From Verrucomicrobiota bacterium (lineage in GTDB: Bacteria; Verrucomicrobiota; Verrucomicrobiia; Opitutales; Opitutaceae), in assembly GCA_023433275.1 (NCBI GenBank), contig JAEZDN010000021.1, positions 62,001-126,000 of the forward strand: 64,000 nucleotides of DNA. Reading direction: 5' to 3'. Position 1 is the first letter of the stretch. Each line of letters starts with the position of its first letter. The notes under the pieces are model-generated. The model saw only the letters and a program-made list of their open reading frames with translations, was not told the DNA's origin and made no database searches. Both the position numbers and the translations under genes were made by a program. Of this stretch, positions 56,810 to 64,000 are shown one piece after another.

Positions 56810-57931
56810 TCAGGTATTCGCCGGTTTCGGTGTCGCGCTCGAGGCGGGTTGCACGACGTTATTCACCTGGACCGGCGCGCCGTTGCGGAGCTTGAACACC
56901 CCGGAGGTGACGACCTGCTCGCCGGCCTTCACGCCCTCCGTGATGGCGACGAGATCGCCGCGGGTGGCGCCGAGCTTCACGAACTGCTGCCGCACGCCTA
57001 GGTATTCCTGACCGGCCTCGTCCTTCATTTTCTCGACGATGAAGACCGAGTTACCGTAGGAAGCGTAGGAAATGGCCGTGGCTGGCACCACGACCTGAGG
57101 TTGGGCGGCGGACATCTGGACCTCGACGCGGGCGAACATGCCGGCGCGGAGAAGTTCATCAGGGTTGCGCATCGTGGCTTGCACCGAAATGTTCCGGGTC
57201 GCGGCGTCCACCTCGGCATTGATCGCGGTGATGGTGGCTTGGAAAGTGCGCTCCGGGAACGCGTCGATCACGATTCCCACCTCCTGGTTGATCGCGAGGG
57301 CCGGGAGCTGCCGCTGGGGAATGCTGAAGTTAACGTAGATCGGGTCGAGTTTCTGCAGGGGCAGCAGGGGCCGGCCCCGCGCCACGTACTGGCCGAGATT
57401 GACCAGGCGGATGCCGATCCGGCCGTCGAAGGGGGCGCGGACCTGTTTCTTGGCAATGAGCGCCTCGATGGCGGCCACCTCGGCGATGGATTGCTTGTGG
57501 GTCGCGTCGGCGAGGTCGAATTCCGACTTCGACGTTGCATCACGATTCCACAGGTCCTTGGCGCGCTCAAAATTGATGCGCGAAAGCTCGGCGCGCGCCT
57601 GGGCCGCGGCGAGTTGCGCGGTTTCGACGGTTGTGTCCAGTTCAACGAGCAGATCCCCCGCCTTCACTGCCGCGCCGCTTTCCGCGACGAGCCGCGTGAT
57701 GGTGCCGTCGGCGTCCGCGGCGAGCGTGACACCCTCAACCGGCGCCAAAGTGCCGATCGAATGGATGAAGGCGTGCCAGTCGACGGTCTGGGCCTCCGTG
57801 GTGGTGACAGCGCTGGGGGGCGGCACATGCGAGATGGCGGACATCTCCGCGATTTGCTTGGCTTTGACGGCGCCGAGCAGGAGCACGACGAGGACAAAAC
57901 CGGCGATGGCGATGAGGAACTTCTTGAACAT
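56810..57931 (-). CDS. RND efflux periplasmic adaptor subunit
   Basis: A 373-residue membrane-fusion protein. It has an N-terminal anchor (FLIAIAGFVLVVLLLGAV), the lipoyl-like segment GVTLAADADGTITRLVAESGAAVKAGDLLVELDTTVE, a short alpha-hairpin (LAAAQARAELSRINFERAKDLWNRDATSKSEFD), then QVRAPFDGRIGIR and a beta-barrel (PLQKLDPIYVNFSIPQ). It bridges the RND pump and outer-membrane channel. It follows the marR-like gene by 31 bp on the same strand. Confidence 0.92.
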   Translation of the reverse strand: MFKKFLIAIAGFVLVVLLLGAVKAKQIAEMSAISHVPPPSAVTTTEAQTVDWHAFIHSIGTLAPVEGVTLAADADGTITRLVAESGAAVKAGDLLVELDTTVETAQLAAAQARAELSRINFERAKDLWNRDATSKSEFDLADATHKQSIAEVAAIEALIAKKQVRAPFDGRIGIRLVNLGQYVARGRPLLPLQKLDPIYVNFSIPQRQLPALAINQEVGIVIDAFPERTFQATITAINAEVDAATRNISVQATMRNPDELLRAGMFARVEVQMSAAQPQVVVPATAISYASYGNSVFIVEKMKDEAGQEYLGVRQQFVKLGATRGDLVAITEGVKAGEQVVTSGVFKLRNGAPVQVNNVVQPASSATPKPANT

Positions 57932-57962
57932 GGAGGGCTTGGTTTGAGTGGTGATTTGGAAA

Positions 57963-58544
57963 TCAGGACGAAGGGGTGAGGCTGGCTGGCTCCGCCCGCA
58001 GCGTGGCCGCGTGCTGCTGAACCTTCACCAGGAGGCGGACGAGGGTCTTGCGCTCGCTCTCGCTGAGAGTACTCATCACGGCGGCGATGATGCGAAAATG
58101 CCCCGGCAGAAACTCCTGCAGGAATTGTTCCCCTTTGGAGGTGAGTCGGACCGACAGCATGCGTCGATCGGAAGGATCGGGCTCACGGACCACATAGCCG
58201 TCCCGCTCCAACGTATCGATGAGGCCAGTCATGGTCGCCCGCGTCACCCCGGCGGCGTCGGCCAATTCGGCCGGCGTGCGCGGTCCCGAGGCGCAATCAT
58301 CCGCTCCGAGCAATTTGGCTGCCCGTGGCTGCGTGCTCCGCCACAAAAGCATGAGAACTCCGAATCGGCCCTGGGAAATATGGAAGGAACTGAGGTGGGA
58401 CTCCGTGGTGCCGAACGCCTCGTCTCCGGTCCGCAAGAGGTGAAGGAAAGCCTCGGCGGCGGAGGGATCAAGATCAGGAAATTCCCGAGACGCTTCCAGC
58501 AAACATTCGTAGCGAGGGAGGTCTTTCAGAAGGAGATGCGGCAT
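57963..58544 (-). CDS. MarR family transcriptional regulator of the efflux operon
   Basis: A 193-residue winged-helix repressor. The DNA-binding block is TPAELADAAGVTRATMTGLIDTLERDGYVVREPDPSDRRMLSVRLTSKGE, including the typical DRR wing. It is the first gene of the four-gene marR-adaptor-RND-tolC unit and probably represses the whole operon until a ligand binds. A palindrome at 58580-58593 is a plausible operator. The N-terminus is longer than in small MarR proteins, with an extra segment before helix 1. Confidence 0.93.
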   Translation of the reverse strand: MPHLLLKDLPRYECLLEASREFPDLDPSAAEAFLHLLRTGDEAFGTTESHLSSFHISQGRFGVLMLLWRSTQPRAAKLLGADDCASGPRTPAELADAAGVTRATMTGLIDTLERDGYVVREPDPSDRRMLSVRLTSKGEQFLQEFLPGHFRIIAAVMSTLSESERKTLVRLLVKVQQHAATLRAEPASLTPSS

Positions 58545-58579
58545 GATGTGTTATAAATCCGGAAATCAGGAGGCTGACT

Positions 58580-58593
58580 ATTAGCTCCCTAAT
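58580..58593. promoter_or_regulatory. Candidate MarR operator
   Basis: ATTAGCTCCCTAAT is a 5-4-5 dyad about 36 bp upstream of the marR start. MarR proteins commonly bind TTAG-N-CTAA-like inverted repeats in their own promoter. On the minus strand a TAATAG hexamer overlaps the dyad, with TTGCCG 15 bp upstream; this is a weak candidate promoter. Confidence 0.45.
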
Positions 58594-58675
58594 CACTTCG
58601 GCAAGGATCGTTTTGCGTGGGACCAACACAGTGTTGGCCCCGGCAAACAATACAGCCGGTGGGTCTTTCCGCCGG

Positions 58676-58691
58676 CTGGTCGGCCGACCAG
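58676..58691. repeat. Perfect 16-bp palindrome between tkt and marR
   Basis: CTGGTCGGCCGACCAG is fully self-complementary. It lies 15 bp beyond the tkt stop, next to the further inverted pieces AGCCGG...CCGGCT and CCAACACAGTGTTGG. The compound structure may end the tkt transcript, but there is no U-run. Confidence 0.6.
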
Positions 58692-58706
58692 GACGGCGTC
58701 TTCCGC

Positions 58707-60695
58707 TTAGAGGGACTTGGCCGCCTCGATCACCGCATCGGTGGTGATGCGGAGTTCAGCCATCGCGATATTCCCGGGAGCGCTCAGGCCGAAGCGATCA
58801 ATGCCGAGAACCTTGCCGTCCAATCCGACGTACTTGGGCCAGAGCGCCGTGACACCGGCTTCGATGGCCACGCGCTTGCGGCACGACGGCGGGAGCACCG
58901 ACTCGCGATATTCCCTGGATTGCGCGTCAAAGCGCTGGAACGAAGGAATCGAAACCACTCGCACGCCAGCGCCCAGTTGTTTCGCGGCGGCGATGGCCCA
59001 TTGGAGTTCCGATCCAGCGGACAGGAGGATGTGCGTGAGCGGCGCGGTTTCCTTGATGGCAATGTAACCGCCCTTGAGGACACCTTGGCGGCGCTCGGCC
59101 ACGGGGATGTCATTCAGCATCGGCACGGCCTGGCGGGTGAGCGAAAGGAGCGTGGGCCCGTCGGTCCGCTCGAGCGCGGCGGCGAAGGCACCGGCGGTTT
59201 CCTCGGGATCGGCTGGACGGATCACATCCAGGTTCGGAATCACGCGGAGTCCGGAAACCGTCTCGACCGGCTGGTGGGTCGGTCCGTCCTCGCCCACCCC
59301 GACGGAGTCGTGGGTGTAGATGTAGATCACCGGGAGCTTCGACAGCGCGGCCAGTCGCATGGACGGGCGCGAATAATCGGCAAACACCAGGAAGGTTGCG
59401 CACGACGTGCGGAAAATGCCGTCGTAGGCGACACCATTGTTGATGGCGGCCATGGCGTGTTCGCGGATGCCGTAGCGGAGGTTGCGACCGGCGCGGTTCG
59501 CTTGGTCGAAATCCTTGTCCGCCGCGATGTAGTTGAGCGTCGATCCATGCAAATCGGCGGAACCGGAAATCAGGAGCGGCACGGCCGCAGCCACCGGCTG
59601 GAGCACATCCTTGCCCGCCGCACGGGTGGCGAGCTTGGCGTCGGGAGCGAATGCCGGGATCTTCTCGAGCAAGGCCGAGGCGTCGAGGCGGTCATTGCGT
59701 GAATCGAGCAGCGCCGCCTTCTCGGGATGGGCGGCGCGCCAAGCCTCATAGGTCTTGCGCCATTTGGCGTAGGCGCGCTTGAGACGCTTCTTATGGCCGG
59801 CGAAGTAATCGCGCACCTCGGCGCTGACGTAAAAGTGCTCCTCGGGAAGGCCAAGTCCCTTGCGGGCGGCATCGGCGAATTTCGCCCCACCCTCCCCGTG
59901 CCCCTTCGAAGTGCCCTGCACCTCGGGGATGCCCTTGCCGATGACGGTCTTGGCGATGATGAGCTGCGGCTTGCCGCTCTTCGCGCGCTTCGCGCGGTTG
60001 ATGGCCTTGAGGATCGCGTTCAGGTCATGACCATCGGCGAGGGTCTGCACATCCCACCCGATCGACTTGAAGCGGGCGGCGGTGTTTTCACTCTGGGTCT
60101 TGTCCGCCATCGCGTCGAGCGTGACGTCGTTCGCATCATAAATGAGGATCAGGTTGTCGAGGCCCTGGTGCCCGGCGAACGACACGGCCTCCATCGCAAC
60201 GCCTTCCTGCATGCAACCGTCGCCCGCGAGGACGACGACATGGTGATCGAACAGGGTATGCTCGGGCGTATTGAACCGCGCTTCCGCCATCTTGCCGGAG
60301 AGCGCGAGGCCGACGCCGTTGCCGATGCCCTGGCCGAGCGGGCCGGTGGTGCATTCAACACCTGGTGTCTCGTGAAACTCAGGATGACCGGGTGTCTTGC
60401 TGTGCAACACGCGGAAGTTCTTCACCTCGTCGAGCGACAGGTCATAGCCGCTCAGGTGGAGCCAGCTGTAGAGAAACATCGAGCCGTGGCCCGCGGAGAG
60501 GACGAAGCGATCGCGGTTCAGCCAGCGGGGCACATCCGGATTATGTACCAGCGCATGGCCATAAAGGACGGCGCCGATCTCGGCGGCGCCCAGCGGCAAG
60601 CCCAGGTGCCCCGAGGAGCATTTGTGCACGGCGTCGATGGCGAGGCCGCGGGCTTGGTTGGCTGCTTGGGCGAGAATCTCAGTATGGAGTTTCAT
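58707..60695 (-). CDS. tkt: Transketolase
   Basis: A 662-residue thiamine-diphosphate enzyme of standard length that transfers two-carbon units in the non-oxidative pentose-phosphate pathway. It contains [17 protein letters not shown], the ThDP/Mg site [19 protein letters not shown] with DANDVT, and the pyrimidine domain with [20 protein letters not shown] and [20 protein letters not shown]. All catalytic His residues visible in the family appear present. It lies downstream of the rplS terminator on the same strand; promoter not identified. Confidence 0.97.
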   Translation of the reverse strand: MKLHTEILAQAANQARGLAIDAVHKCSSGHLGLPLGAAEIGAVLYGHALVHNPDVPRWLNRDRFVLSAGHGSMFLYSWLHLSGYDLSLDEVKNFRVLHSKTPGHPEFHETPGVECTTGPLGQGIGNGVGLALSGKMAEARFNTPEHTLFDHHVVVLAGDGCMQEGVAMEAVSFAGHQGLDNLILIYDANDVTLDAMADKTQSENTAARFKSIGWDVQTLADGHDLNAILKAINRAKRAKSGKPQLIIAKTVIGKGIPEVQGTSKGHGEGGAKFADAARKGLGLPEEHFYVSAEVRDYFAGHKKRLKRAYAKWRKTYEAWRAAHPEKAALLDSRNDRLDASALLEKIPAFAPDAKLATRAAGKDVLQPVAAAVPLLISGSADLHGSTLNYIAADKDFDQANRAGRNLRYGIREHAMAAINNGVAYDGIFRTSCATFLVFADYSRPSMRLAALSKLPVIYIYTHDSVGVGEDGPTHQPVETVSGLRVIPNLDVIRPADPEETAGAFAAALERTDGPTLLSLTRQAVPMLNDIPVAERRQGVLKGGYIAIKETAPLTHILLSAGSELQWAIAAAKQLGAGVRVVSIPSFQRFDAQSREYRESVLPPSCRKRVAIEAGVTALWPKYVGLDGKVLGIDRFGLSAPGNIAMAELRITTDAVIEAAKSL

Positions 60696-60773
60696 GAAAA
60701 GGGAACGGATGAATTGGAGGGAAGGCGATTAAACGCCCGGGGGCGAGCCGCTGCAAAGCCCATTTTTTGGCAT

Positions 60774-60799
60774 AAAAAAAGCGAACCCGTCGGGTTCGC
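60774..60799 (-). terminator. Rho-independent terminator of the rpsP-trmD-rplS operon
   Basis: On the minus strand a perfect eight-base stem (GCGAACCC with GGGTTCGC) around a 3-base loop is followed by seven T residues. It lies 27 bp after the rplS stop. The TTTT run on the other side makes it potentially bidirectional. Confidence 0.92.
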
Positions 60800-60826
60800 T
60801 TTTGTTCACTCTATAGACGCGGGCAA

Positions 60827-61192
60827 TCAGGCCTTGGCTTCGTCGTAGCGCTTTTCCTTCACCGCCATGGCGGCCTTGCCGGTCCGGTCGCGGAGATAGT
60901 AGAGGCGGGCGCGGCCGTTCTCCGAGGTCTTCTCGATCTCGATCTTCTCGACGTTCGGCGAATTCACCGGGAACACCTTCTCGACGCCCTCGCCGTAGCT
61001 GATGCGGCGGACGGTGAAGGTTTCGTGGATGCCGGAGCCCTTGTGGGCGATGACGACACCGGCGAAAATCTGGGTACGCTCCTTGTCACCCTCGCGCACC
61101 TTGGTGTGCACACGGACGCCATCGCCGACCTTGAAGGGGGCGGAGGCAGTTTTCACCTGAGCGGCGGTGATTTCTTTGATGATCTGGTTCAT
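60827..61192 (-). CDS. rplS: 50S ribosomal protein L19
   Basis: A 121-residue ribosomal protein with the L19 core GDGVRVHTKVREGDKERTQIFAG, GSGIHETFTVRRISYGEGVEKVFPVNSPNVEKIE and RARLYYLRDRTGKAA. It lies at the 30S-50S interface. The ATG at 61192 overlaps the trmD stop (ATGA), so translation is coupled. The last gene of the operon. Confidence 0.97.
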   Translation of the reverse strand: MNQIIKEITAAQVKTASAPFKVGDGVRVHTKVREGDKERTQIFAGVVIAHKGSGIHETFTVRRISYGEGVEKVFPVNSPNVEKIEIEKTSENGRARLYYLRDRTGKAAMAVKEKRYDEAKA

Positions 61193-61866
61193 GGCTGTTT
61201 TTTGAGTAAATCGGGACGAAACTGTCGGGTCTTTTCCAACTGCTGTGCGTGCCGCCACTTCTCGATTTCGCCGTGGTTGCCCTGGAGGAGCACTTCCGGC
61301 ACGGACATGCCGCGGTAAACGGCGGGACGCGTGTAATTGGGAAAGTCGAGCAAGTTGCGGGTGAAACTTTCGGCGGTCAACGACTTTTCTTCCCCGAGCA
61401 CGCCAGGGATGAAACGCGCCAGCGCATCAATCACGACCGCGGCTGCCAGCGTCCCGTTGGTGAGCACGTAATCGCCAATGCTGATTTCCTCGTCGATGAC
61501 CGAGTCGCGGACTCGCTGGTCGATGCCCTCGTAATGCCCGCTGACAAGGATAAGGTGTTGCTGCTGCGACAGCTCCTCCGCCTTGGCACTCGTAAACGGC
61601 ACGCCATCGGGCGTCAGGTAGATCCGCCGACACGACGGGGTCTGCAACTCCTCGATGGCGGCGAAGAGCGGCTCGCATTTCATGACCATCCCGGCGCCAC
61701 CGCCGAAGGGCCGGTCGTCCGTCGTGCGGTGCTTGTCGGTGGCCCAGTCCCGCGTGTTGCGCACGTTGATTTCCAGCAGCTTCGCCTCGCGGGCGCGGCC
61801 CAGCATGCTCTCCGAGAAAAATCCATCGAGCATGCCCGGGAACAGGGTCAGGACATCGATGCGCAT
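61189..61866 (-). CDS. trmD: tRNA (guanine37-N1)-methyltransferase
   Basis: A 225-residue SPOUT methyltransferase that makes m1G37 in tRNAs to prevent frameshifting. The knot and SAM motifs DDRPFGGGAGMVMKCEP, LILVSGHYEGIDQRVRD and ISIGDYVLTNGTLAA are intact. The ATG at 61866 (MRIDVLTLFPGM) has a Shine-Dalgarno GGAG about 11 bp upstream, right after a terminator-like hairpin. It is slightly short at the C-terminus compared with E. coli TrmD, as often seen. Confidence 0.96.
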   Translation of the reverse strand: MRIDVLTLFPGMLDGFFSESMLGRAREAKLLEINVRNTRDWATDKHRTTDDRPFGGGAGMVMKCEPLFAAIEELQTPSCRRIYLTPDGVPFTSAKAEELSQQQHLILVSGHYEGIDQRVRDSVIDEEISIGDYVLTNGTLAAAVVIDALARFIPGVLGEEKSLTAESFTRNLLDFPNYTRPAVYRGMSVPEVLLQGNHGEIEKWRHAQQLEKTRQFRPDLLKKQP

Positions 61867-61882
61867 GGCGGGATTCTCCAAT

Positions 61883-61910
61883 AAAAAAGGTCCGGCGCGA
61901 GCCGAACCTT
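61883..61910 (-). terminator. Terminator-like hairpin between rpsP and trmD
   Basis: On the minus strand the stem AAGGTTCGGC pairs with GCCGGACCTT around a TCGC loop with one G-U pair, followed by TTTTTTATT. It starts 24 bp after the rpsP stop and ends just before the trmD ribosome-binding site. It may cause partial termination so that S16 is made in excess. Confidence 0.8.
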
Positions 61911-61933
61911 GGGGATTCAATATGAGCGGAAAC

Positions 61934-62191
61934 TCAGGCCGTCGCGGCCGCGGCGCGCTTGGCCCGCTTGATCATGGAATGCATGGTCGCCGTGGGCTTG
62001 GCGCCCTTGGAAATCCAGTAGTCGACGCGGTCGAGCTTGAGCGTCATCGGGTTGCCCTTGGCGCTCGGGTTGTAGGCGCCGAGCTGTTCGACGGCATCGC
62101 CATCGCGGCGGGAGCGCTCCTCGGCGACCACCACGCGGTAGTGCGGGGTGTTCTTGGTGCCGACGCGGGAAAGACGAATTTTAAGGGCCAT
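61934..62191 (-). CDS. rpsP: 30S ribosomal protein S16
   Basis: An 85-residue small-subunit protein beginning MALKIRLSRVGTKNTPHYRVVVAEERSRRDGDAVEQLG and continuing PMTLKLDRVDYWISKGAKPT, the S16 core. The ATG at 62191 gives normal length. It is the first gene of rpsP-trmD-rplS. The rimM gene found between rpsP and trmD in many bacteria is absent. Confidence 0.97.
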   Translation of the reverse strand: MALKIRLSRVGTKNTPHYRVVVAEERSRRDGDAVEQLGAYNPSAKGNPMTLKLDRVDYWISKGAKPTATMHSMIKRAKRAAAATA

Positions 62192-62243
62192 GTGATGGGT
62201 CAGTTGACTTGCGGAGACGTGTTTTGGTTTGGAAAAGGGGCAG

Positions 62244-62272
62244 AATGGACGGAACAACTTTGCCCTTGTCAA
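62244..62272 (-). promoter_or_regulatory. Candidate sigma-70 promoter of rpsP
   Basis: On the minus strand a perfect -35 TTGACA (62267-62272) is followed after 17 bp by TCCATT (62244-62249), a weak -10. The start would lie roughly 45 bp upstream of the rpsP ATG. It is in the divergent rpsP/ychF intergenic region. Confidence 0.45.
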
Positions 62273-62318
62273 GCCCCCAGTGCCACCGCTGAGTTCGACC
62301 CTTAACGCACCCAATTTT

Positions 62319-63422
62319 ATGCTCAAAGCCGGTATCGTCGGTCTCCCCAACGTGGGCAAGTCCACGCTCTTCAACGCCCTCACCCGCTCCCGCAAGGCAG
62401 AGGCGGCGAACTATCCGTTTTGCACCATCGACCCCAATGTTGGCGTCGTCACCGTGCCCGACGAGCGCGCCTACGTCCTGCAGAAGATCGCCAAGACGAA
62501 CGTCGTCATTCCCGCCGCGATCGAGTTCGTCGACATCGCCGGGCTGGTCGCCGGCGCCAGCAAGGGCGAGGGCCTCGGCAACCAGTTCCTGGCCAACATC
62601 CGGGAAGTCGATGCCATCGTCCAGGTCGTGCGTTGTTTTGAGGATGCCGACGTCGTGCACACCATGGGCGGTGTCGATCCCGTCCGCGACATCGAGGTGA
62701 TCACCACCGAGCTCGTGCTCGCCGATCTCGACGCGGTGGCCAAGCGTCTGCCCAAAGCCCAAAAGGCCGCGAAGGCCGGGGACAAGGATGCGGCCGCGGA
62801 ACTCGCATTGCTCGCCAAACTTGAGCCTCACCTCAATGCGGGAAAGACCGCCAACACCCTCCCCGCCTCCGACGACGAAAAGGCCCTGATGAAGCTGCTC
62901 CAGCTCCTCACCGCCAAGCCGGTTCTTTTCGCCTGCAATGTCGCCGAAAACGACCTCGCAACCGCCGAGCAAAACCCGTTTGTCCAAAAAGTCGCGGAAT
63001 ACGTTCGCACGCACCACGACGCGGCTTACGTGCCCATTAGCGCCAAGATCGAAGCCGAACTCATCGATCTTCCGCCCGAGGACGCCAAGGCCTTCCTCAA
63101 GGATCTCGGGGTCGACGACTCCGGCGTGTCCGCGCTGATTCGAGGCGCCTACGCCCTTCTCGGGCTTCAAACCTACTTCACCGCCGGCGAGAAGGAAGTC
63201 AGAGCTTGGACCATCAAGAAAGGCTGGAAGGCTCCTCAGGCGGCGGGCGTCATCCACACCGATTTCGAATCCGGTTTCATCAAGGCTGAGATCGTTAGCT
63301 ACGAGGATCTTACCCGCCTCGGTTCCGTCGCCGCTGCTCGCGAGGCGGGAAAATACCGGCTTGAAGGAAAGGAATACGTTTTCCGCGACGGCGATGTCGC
63401 ACTCTTTAGGTTTAATAACTGA
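62319..63422 (+). CDS. ychF: Redox-regulated ATPase YchF (OBG family)
   Basis: A 367-residue P-loop protein of the Obg/HflX group that prefers ATP and binds ribosomes. G1 is GLPNVGKS at 8-15, G3 [23 protein letters not shown], then a coiled-coil hairpin (about 130-200) and a C-terminal TGS-like domain with [21 protein letters not shown] and [15 protein letters not shown]. The ATG at 62319 starts the P-loop strand; upstream in-frame sequence to 62229 has no conserved residues. It is divergent from the rpsP operon. Confidence 0.95.
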   Translation: MLKAGIVGLPNVGKSTLFNALTRSRKAEAANYPFCTIDPNVGVVTVPDERAYVLQKIAKTNVVIPAAIEFVDIAGLVAGASKGEGLGNQFLANIREVDAIVQVVRCFEDADVVHTMGGVDPVRDIEVITTELVLADLDAVAKRLPKAQKAAKAGDKDAAAELALLAKLEPHLNAGKTANTLPASDDEKALMKLLQLLTAKPVLFACNVAENDLATAEQNPFVQKVAEYVRTHHDAAYVPISAKIEAELIDLPPEDAKAFLKDLGVDDSGVSALIRGAYALLGLQTYFTAGEKEVRAWTIKKGWKAPQAAGVIHTDFESGFIKAEIVSYEDLTRLGSVAAAREAGKYRLEGKEYVFRDGDVALFRFNN

Positions 63423-63503
63423 GTAAACAGCGCCGAATACGTCGGGCGGGTCCTCTCCGTGGGTTGCCTTTTTAGGGTCTCCCCCCTAGACTCGCACTCG
63501 ACC

Positions 63504-64000
63504 ATGACGTTATTCGCCGCAGCAACTGATCGCGTTCCATCCGTCATGCGGATCGGGGTCGCGCTTTGCCTGCTGCCCTTGGCCTCCACCGGTCAGGTCA
63601 TTTGGGATAACGGAAGCGGCAACAACCAATGGGGCAACGCGGTAAACTGGAACCCAAACAGCGTTCCCACCTCCGCTTCGAGCGTTCAGTTCAATGCCAA
63701 CGACGGTGATTCCACCGTCAACAACATCACCCTCGACGGTAATCGGACGGCAAACAGCCTCACCTTTAATAACGTCAACGACAACTTCTCGATCGGCAAC
63801 GGCTCCGCTTCGAGCACCCTCCGGCTGACTTCCCGGACCATCACCCGCACGGCCGGCAGTAGCGGCAATCAATCCCTTTCCTTCACCGCCCTCGCCCCGC
63901 AAAATGATTGGGACGCCGGCTGGAATTGGAACATCGGCGGCACCGGCAGTCTGACCATCGCGTCGAACATTTCGGGCGGCTGGGGCGACAACGTGAAATC
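63504..64000 (+). CDS. Secreted autotransporter-associated beta-strand-repeat protein, truncated by window end
   Basis: An open frame of 165 codons that continues past the window. It opens with a signal peptide (MRIGVALCLLPLASTGQV after an alternative N-terminal part; ATG at 63504 or 63546). The mature part is N/G/S/T-rich with VIWDNGSGNNQWGNAVNWNP and NITLDGNRTANSLTFNN, matching the N-terminal beta-solenoid-like start of PEP-CTERM or autotransporter-associated proteins of Verrucomicrobiota. A role in the cell surface or biofilm is likely; no catalytic domain is visible in this part. Confidence 0.72.
   Translation, partial: MTLFAAATDRVPSVMRIGVALCLLPLASTGQVIWDNGSGNNQWGNAVNWNPNSVPTSASSVQFNANDGDSTVNNITLDGNRTANSLTFNNVNDNFSIGNGSASSTLRLTSRTITRTAGSSGNQSLSFTALAPQNDWDAGWNWNIGGTGSLTIASNISGGWGDNVK

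Noticed and set aside
55131..57011. A 626-codon plus-strand frame antisense to the RND pump and adaptor
   Set aside because: Antisense shadow of two clear efflux genes.
63423..63503. Possible terminator after ychF (CCTTTTT run near 63468)
   Set aside because: No convincing GC stem precedes the T-run.

Overview
The window reads as one stretch of a high-GC bacterial chromosome. It is most likely from the Opitutaceae or a close relative (Verrucomicrobiota). The clues are a gene starting at 63504 that encodes a secreted N/G/S/T-rich protein of the kind common in that family, a GAF-PilB hybrid ATPase, an OpcA-like partner next to zwf, and rpsP-trmD-rplS with no rimM. Nothing is strictly diagnostic, so the taxonomy is inference. 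No rRNA, tRNA, CRISPR array, prophage or insertion sequence was seen.

Layout. (1) 105-10972, + strand: a cell-surface polysaccharide cluster. It holds a Wzy-like polymerase, three GT4 glycosyltransferases, a WcaF-like acetyltransferase, an O-antigen ligase-like protein, a GT2 transferase, a priming polyprenyl-phosphate sugar transferase and a multi-pass membrane protein. No flippase, chain-length regulator or export protein lies inside the window. (2) 11011-18390: an lpd-like flavoprotein, a VOC protein, a DUF6265-like secreted protein, a GntP permease, an OpcA-like protein, zwf and a YraN-family protein. Gluconate uptake sits beside the oxidative pentose-phosphate entry step. (3) 18508-27766: a GAF-PilB ATPase, three small membrane or lipoprotein genes, smc, and a hybrid sensor kinase. 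(4) 27767-28531 is a gene-free repeat region. (5) 28532-37484: pyruvate carboxylase, an FAD-linked 2-hydroxyacid oxidase, two unrelated NAD(P)-dependent hydroxyacid dehydrogenases and an MFS transporter, which looks like a 2-hydroxyacid/2-oxoacid module feeding pyruvate. (6) 37485-37957 is a second repeat region. (7) 37958-43128: a three-domain LplT-PlsC-Aas fusion, then an SMC/OLD-type AAA ATPase paired with a small TOPRIM/DUF4276-like protein. (8) 43232-48429: a polyamine ABC transporter operon in the order C-D-B-A, and an aldo/keto reductase. (9) 48658-58544: an AsmA-like giant and a marR-adaptor-RND-TolC efflux operon. (10) 58707-63422: transketolase, rplS-trmD-rpsP, and ychF divergent from rpsP. 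(11) 63504 to the end: the truncated secreted protein.

The candidate for an undescribed system is the ATPase plus TOPRIM-like pair at 41481-43128. Its layout resembles split OLD/PARIS-type defence modules but its small subunit is different. Other points of interest are the adjacent SlcC-type and ComC-type dehydrogenases (a possible hydroxyacid racemization pair), an intra-operon hairpin after the polyamine-binding protein gene, a terminator-like hairpin between rpsP and trmD, and several families of dispersed palindromic intergenic repeats shared between distant gaps.
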